Source: DATEVL01 sp964448245 (GTDB lineage Bacteria > Chloroflexota > Anaerolineae > Anaerolineales > E44-bin32). Taken from it: a stretch of DNA of 9,571 nt. The notes beneath the pieces were generated by a model. It made no database searches, was not told the origin of the DNA, and saw only the letters and a list, made by a program, of their open reading frames with translations. The position numbers and the translations under genes were made by a program. Shown here piece after piece: positions 6,715-9,571 of the stretch (positions are counted from its first letter, which is position 1; each line of letters opens with the position of its first letter). The stretch is taken from positions 1 to 9,571 of the forward strand of contig CAYUWF010000090.1 of the NCBI GenBank assembly GCA_964448245.1, in the 5' to 3' direction.

Positions 6715-6754
6715 ACCCTGGAGAGGGCACCCCAGACGGGCATCCCGCAGGGGA
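6715..6754. repeat. 14-bp palindromic units, left copies (degenerate)
   Basis: ACCCTGGAGAGGGC at 6715-6728 is identical to the unit of the array at 6969-7038. It is followed by diverged relatives: ACCCCAGACGGGC (6729-6741) and ATCCCGCAGGGGAT (6742-6755, a perfect 5-bp inverted repeat around GCAG). Each unit keeps the CCC-n-GGG dyad although the sequence has drifted. Confidence 0.6.
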
Positions 6755-6769
6755 TCGCGCGGGAAGGAC

Positions 6770-6920
6770 GTCATTGCGAGCTGCCGCTCTCGCGGCGGCG
6801 TGGCAATCTCCTCTCCTACAAGGTGCGATTGCCACCCCTCGGCTGCGCTCGGGGCAGGCTGTGCCCCTCGCTTCCCCTTCGCTTCGCTGGGGGCTTTGGC
6901 TCGGGGCTCCTCGCAATGAC
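6770..6920. mobile_element. MITE-like palindromic element (GTCATTGCGAG / CTCGCAATGAC)
   Basis: An 11-bp perfect terminal inverted repeat, GTCATTGCGAG 6770-6780 and CTCGCAATGAC 6910-6920, bounds 151 bp with no coding capacity. A second perfect 9-bp inverted repeat lies inside, GTGGCAATC 6800-6808 and GATTGCCAC 6827-6835. The ends and the internal GGCAATC/GATTGCC are hallmarks of a widespread non-autonomous repeat found between genes in many bacteria. The right part (about 6838-6909) adds CTCGG/CTTCG-rich inverted blocks. I see no convincing target-site duplication. Whether it moves by a transposase or spreads like a REP is not shown by the sequence. Confidence 0.65.
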
Positions 6921-6938
6921 AAGGGCGAGCGACCATCT

Positions 6939-6968
6939 CGCGCTTCGTCGCGCTTCGTCGCGCTTCGG
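6939..6968. repeat. 10-bp GCGCTTCG tandem array, right copy
   Basis: Three near-perfect tandem units, CGCGCTTCGT twice and then CGCGCTTCGG. They lie immediately before the 14-bp array, in the same order as the left copies at 6672-6728. Confidence 0.7.
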
Positions 6969-7038
6969 ACCCTGGAGAGGGCACCCTGGAGAGGGCACCC
7001 TGGAGAGGGCACCCTGGAGAGGGCACCCTGGACAGGGC
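6969..7038. repeat. Tandem array of five 14-bp units
   Basis: Unit ACCCTGGAGAGGGC starts at 6969, 6983, 6997, 7011 and 7025. The first four copies are identical and the fifth has one change (G to C at 7033). Each unit is a small dyad, CCCT-GGAG-AGGG, and neighbouring units can also pair as AGGG-CA-CCCT. There are no spacers, so it is not a CRISPR. Five near-identical copies suggest recent slippage expansion. It would lie in the leader of ydcT if transcription reads through. Confidence 0.85.
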
Positions 7039-7079
7039 ATCTCGGAGGGGACCCAACGACGCGCCCCATCGCGGCGGTC

Positions 7080-7085
7080 GGGGGA
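7080..7085 (+). promoter_or_regulatory. Probable ribosome binding site for ydcT
   Basis: GGGGGA lies 6 nt before ATG 7092. It is a modest match, but that ATG puts Walker A at residues 38-45, the normal place for the family. Confidence 0.4.
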
Positions 7086-7091
7086 CAGCGT

Positions 7092-8123
7092 ATGACGACC
7101 CCGGCCATCCGCTTCCACGGCGTCAGCCGGCACTTCGGCGACGTCCGTGCCGTCGACAACGTCGACCTGGACATCCTCGACCGCGAGTTCTTCACCATGC
7201 TCGGGCCGTCGGGATCCGGAAAGACGACCTGTCTACGGCTGATCGCCGGCTTCGAGGTGCCGGACAGCGGTACGATCGAGCTGTTTGGCCAGGACGTCTC
7301 GACCCTGCCACCGTACGAGCGCGACGTCAACACCGTCTTTCAGGACTACGCCCTCTTTCCGCACATGCGCGTGCTGGAAAACGTCGCCTACGGGCTGATG
7401 ATCCGCAAGGTCCCCCGCGCCGAACGCCAGCGGCGGGCGGAGGAAATGCTCGATCTGGTGCGCCTGCAGGGGTTGGGCGGCCGCAAGCCGTCCGAGCTTT
7501 CCGGAGGGCAGCGGCAGCGCGTAGCGCTGGCGCGGGCGCTGGTCCTTCGGCCGCGGGTTCTCCTGCTCGACGAGCCGCTGGGCGCCCTCGACCTCAAGCT
7601 TCGGCAGGAGATGCAGATCGAACTCAAAGGGATCCAGCAACAGGTGGGGATCACCTTCGTCCACGTCACCCATGATCAAGAAGAGGCGTTGACCATGAGC
7701 GATCGCATCGCCATTTTCAACGGGGGTCGGATCGAGCAGATCGGCACCCCGGCCGAGCTCTACGAGAACCCGGCCACGTCCTTCGTCGCCGGGTTCGTCG
7801 GCGTGTCGAATGTCCTGGGCGCCGAATGGGCGCGCCGTATCACCGGGGACGACGCCCCCCTCACGGTGCGGCCGGAAAAAATCCACATGCTGCCGGCCGA
7901 CTCCCCGCCGCCCGGCCCCGATCAGTGCATGGTCGAGGGCCGCGTGCGCGACGTCGTCTACCTGGGGATGTACACGCGCTACCTGGTGCAGCTCGACGCC
8001 GAGACCGATCTGACCGTCGTCCAACAGAACCTGCAGACGACCTCGATGGACGTGCGCTCAGCGCGCGGCCGGCAGGTCCGGTTGGTATGGGATCGGGCGC
8101 ACAACCGGACGCTGGCGGCCTGA
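7092..8123 (+). CDS. ydcT: ABC transporter ATPase, YdcT-like
   Basis: Energising subunit of the second importer, 343 residues from ATG 7092. Motifs in order: Walker A GPSGSGKT (38-45), Q-loop VFQDYALFPHM with Gln84, signature LSGGQRQR (136-143), Walker B VLLLDEP with D160 and catalytic E161, D-loop GALD, and H-loop His194 in VTHDQEEA. The segment FVAGFVGVSNVLGAE leads into a TOBE-type C-terminal domain (LTVRPEKIH). Wording such as REFFTMLGPSGSGKTTCLRL and ERDVNTVFQDY resembles E. coli YdcT more than PotA. The frame is open upstream to 6654, but that extension is pure repeat sequence with no ribosome binding site. The stop overlaps the AAGGAG of the next gene, so ydcT and ydcU are tightly coupled. 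All residues needed for ATP hydrolysis are intact. Confidence 0.93.
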   Translation: MTTPAIRFHGVSRHFGDVRAVDNVDLDILDREFFTMLGPSGSGKTTCLRLIAGFEVPDSGTIELFGQDVSTLPPYERDVNTVFQDYALFPHMRVLENVAYGLMIRKVPRAERQRRAEEMLDLVRLQGLGGRKPSELSGGQRQRVALARALVLRPRVLLLDEPLGALDLKLRQEMQIELKGIQQQVGITFVHVTHDQEEALTMSDRIAIFNGGRIEQIGTPAELYENPATSFVAGFVGVSNVLGAEWARRITGDDAPLTVRPEKIHMLPADSPPPGPDQCMVEGRVRDVVYLGMYTRYLVQLDAETDLTVVQQNLQTTSMDVRSARGRQVRLVWDRAHNRTLAA

Positions 8124-8133
8124 AGGAGCAAGC

Positions 8134-9096
8134 GTGGCGACGACCGAGGCGCAACGGCAGGAGAGGCAAGAGCGGTCACGGCCACCCGGCCGCGGCCATC
8201 GTCTGTCGACCTTCTTCTACCGTCACCCGAAGCTGGTGCTGTTGCTGCTGCTGGGATTGCCGCTGGTGTGGCTGGTGGCGGTCTACCTCGGATCGCTTTC
8301 GACGCTCGTCCTGCAATCCTTTTTCCGGATCGACTCCTTCACCGGGCAGGTCGTCCGCACGCTGACGCTGGCCAACTACGTCGAGCTGTCGAGCAGCGCC
8401 AACCTCGATATCTTCATCCGGACCATTCTGATGGCGGCGGCCGTGACGCTCGCCTGCGCTGCGCTGGCGTATCCCCTGGCCTACTACATGGCGCGCTACG
8501 CCTCCAGCCGCATGAAGGGACTGCTGTATCTGCTGGTACTGCTGCCGCTGTGGTCGTCCTATTTGGTGAGGGTTTACGCTTGGCGCCTGATCCTGGCCAG
8601 GGAGGGCATCACTTCCTGGCTCTTCTCCGCGCTCAATCTGGAGTGGCTGCTGGACGGGGTCCTAAAACTCCCCGTCATCGGAGGACCGTCGCTCTCGGTC
8701 TCGTTCCTGGGGATGTGGCTGGTGTTCATCTATGTCTGGCTGCCCTTCATGGTGCTGCCCATCGTCGCCAGCCTGGAGCGCGTGCCGGGGTCGTTGCTGG
8801 AGGCCTCCGCCGACCTCGGCGCCCGGCCGGGCAAGACCTTCCGTAACATCACCTTTCCGCTGGCCCTGCCGGGGGTGATCGCCGGGTCGATCTTCACATT
8901 CTCGCTAACGCTGGGAGACTTCGTCGTCCCCTATTCGCTGGGGAACTCGTCCTATTTCATCGGGCAGGCGGTGCTGTCGCTGCAGGGCACGGCCTGGAAC
9001 TTTCCGCTGGCGGCGGCGTTCACCGTCGTGCCGATGGTGGTGATGGCCATCTATCTGCTCGGTTCCAAGCGAATGGGAGCGTTCGATGCGCTCTAG
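8134..9096 (+). CDS. ydcU: ABC transporter permease, YdcU-like
   Basis: Membrane subunit of the second importer, 320 residues from GTG 8134. AAGGAG at 8123-8128 overlaps the ydcT stop and lies 5 nt before the start. A charged cytoplasmic leader (residues 1-33, rich in Gln, Glu and Arg) precedes the first membrane segment (about 34-54). The EAA loop begins at residue 223 (EASADLGARPG, then FPLALPGVIAG). YPLAYYMARYASSRMKG, SIFTFSLTLGDFVVP and the exact C-terminus GAFDAL are, as I recall, near-diagnostic of YdcU. That tail is coded in the 11 nt that overlap the next gene plus the preceding codons. It is predicted to form the channel with the YdcV-like partner. Subgroup assignment is from memory but rests on several independent stretches. 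Confidence 0.92.
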   Translation: MATTEAQRQERQERSRPPGRGHRLSTFFYRHPKLVLLLLLGLPLVWLVAVYLGSLSTLVLQSFFRIDSFTGQVVRTLTLANYVELSSSANLDIFIRTILMAAAVTLACAALAYPLAYYMARYASSRMKGLLYLLVLLPLWSSYLVRVYAWRLILAREGITSWLFSALNLEWLLDGVLKLPVIGGPSLSVSFLGMWLVFIYVWLPFMVLPIVASLERVPGSLLEASADLGARPGKTFRNITFPLALPGVIAGSIFTFSLTLGDFVVPYSLGNSSYFIGQAVLSLQGTAWNFPLAAAFTVVPMVVMAIYLLGSKRMGAFDAL

Positions 9097-9571
9097 GGCC
9101 CGCCCCGCCCCATGGGCTCTCAAGCTGGCGGCGGTGGCCGCCATCCTCTTCCTGCACCTGCCGCTGGCCGTCATCGTCCTGTATGCCTTCACCATCGACG
9201 ATTCGACCTTCCGCTTTCCTTTGCCCGGCCTGACCACCCGCTGGTTCGGCGTGGCATGGGGACGGTCCGACGTCTGGCAGGCGCTGTTCCTCTCGGTGCG
9301 GGTGGCGCTCGTGGCGACGCTGGTGGCCGTGCTGCTCGGCTCCCTGGGAGCGGCCGCCGTCTACCGCAGCCGCTTCTTCGGGCGCGATTCGATCTCGTTC
9401 CTGCTGGTCTTGCCGCTGGCGTTGCCGGGCATCGTCAGCGGGATCGCCCTGCGCTCGTCGCTCGGGTTGATGCAGATCCCGTTCAGTTTCTGGACGATCA
9501 TCATCGGCCATGCCACCTTCTGCATGGTCATCGTCTTCAACAACGTTCTGGCCCGCTTCCGGCGCATGGGC
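9086..9571 (+). CDS. ydcV: ABC transporter permease, YdcV-like, 3' end outside window
   Basis: The first 162 residues of the partner permease are visible; the frame is still open at the window edge. The ATG at 9086 lies inside ydcU (11-nt overlap) with GGGAG at 9075-9079 as its ribosome binding site, so translation is probably coupled. The N-terminus (MRSRARPAPWALKLAAV, then FLHLPLAVIVLYAFT) gives one membrane segment. LPGLTTRWFGVAW, LPLALPGIVSGIAL and IIGHATFCMVIVFNNVLARFRR follow E. coli YdcV as I remember it. In E. coli, ydcV has been linked to natural uptake of double-stranded DNA as well as presumed polyamine import; neither is testable here. The EAA loop would come after the cut. Confidence 0.88.
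   Translation, partial: MRSRARPAPWALKLAAVAAILFLHLPLAVIVLYAFTIDDSTFRFPLPGLTTRWFGVAWGRSDVWQALFLSVRVALVATLVAVLLGSLGAAAVYRSRFFGRDSISFLLVLPLALPGIVSGIALRSSLGLMQIPFSFWTIIIGHATFCMVIVFNNVLARFRRMG

Larger units (their letters stand above)
6636..7091. other. 456-bp non-coding gap between patD and ydcT, composite repeat region
   Basis: No gene is supported here, although several frames are open; that of ydcT is open back to 6654. The translations are repeat-derived (alternating Ser/Arg/His or Pro/Gly/Leu patterns). Order: a 10-bp repeat array, 14-bp units, a MITE-like palindromic element, the 10-bp array again, then a clean 14-bp tandem array ending 53 bp before ydcT. No convincing promoter or terminator was found. 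Confidence 0.75.

Noticed and set aside
6764..6924. AAGG direct repeats (6764-6767 and 6921-6924) as target-site duplication of the MITE-like element
   Set aside because: Only 4 bp long and not flush with the left terminus (2-bp offset); too likely by chance.
6969..7038. CRISPR array
   Set aside because: The units are 14 bp and contiguous, with no spacers and no cas genes nearby.

Overview
The window is strongly GC-rich, and every supported gene lies on the + strand. Both substrate-binding proteins are lipoproteins with clear lipoboxes. The two long gaps are packed with palindromic and tandem repeats of a kind common in Chloroflexota (Anaerolineae-like) genomes. I infer a Chloroflexota or similar monoderm-type high-GC bacterium. 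This rests on style, not on a marker gene. No rRNA, tRNA, CRISPR array, transposase or phage gene was seen.

Layout. (1) Positions 1-3458 hold a potABCD-type polyamine ABC importer: the 3' end of the ATPase gene (potA), two permeases (potB, potC, overlapping by ATGA) and a lipoprotein binding protein (potD). (2) Positions 3598-9571 hold a second system. Its five products resemble, gene by gene, the E. coli ydcSTUV-patD (ydcW) locus as I remember it: a YdcS-like binding protein, a gamma-aminobutyraldehyde dehydrogenase (PatD-like), a YdcT-like ATPase, a YdcU-like permease and the start of a YdcV-like permease cut by the window edge. The order here is S-patD-T-U-V, so the dehydrogenase sits inside the transporter genes rather than after them. 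(3) Two non-coding inserts split the second cluster: 4786-5189, with large GC-rich palindromes, and 6636-7091, a composite of 10-bp and 14-bp repeats around a MITE-like element bounded by GTCATTGCGAG / CTCGCAATGAC.

How the genes fit together (inference): both transporters would import putrescine, spermidine or related amines. PatD would oxidise 4-aminobutanal, the product of putrescine transamination or oxidation, to GABA. The enzyme that makes the aldehyde (a putrescine aminotransferase or oxidase) is not in the window. The tight spacing within potB-C-D and ydcT-U-V suggests two translation-coupled blocks. The repeat-filled gaps around patD may set mRNA stability or expression level for the single genes between them.

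Nothing here proves an undescribed system. The most interesting points are the rearranged ydc/pat locus, the adjacent pair of divergent binding proteins, a likely ligand-site substitution in the PotD-like protein, and the nested repeat structures. Comparisons with E. coli proteins are from memory and were not computed.
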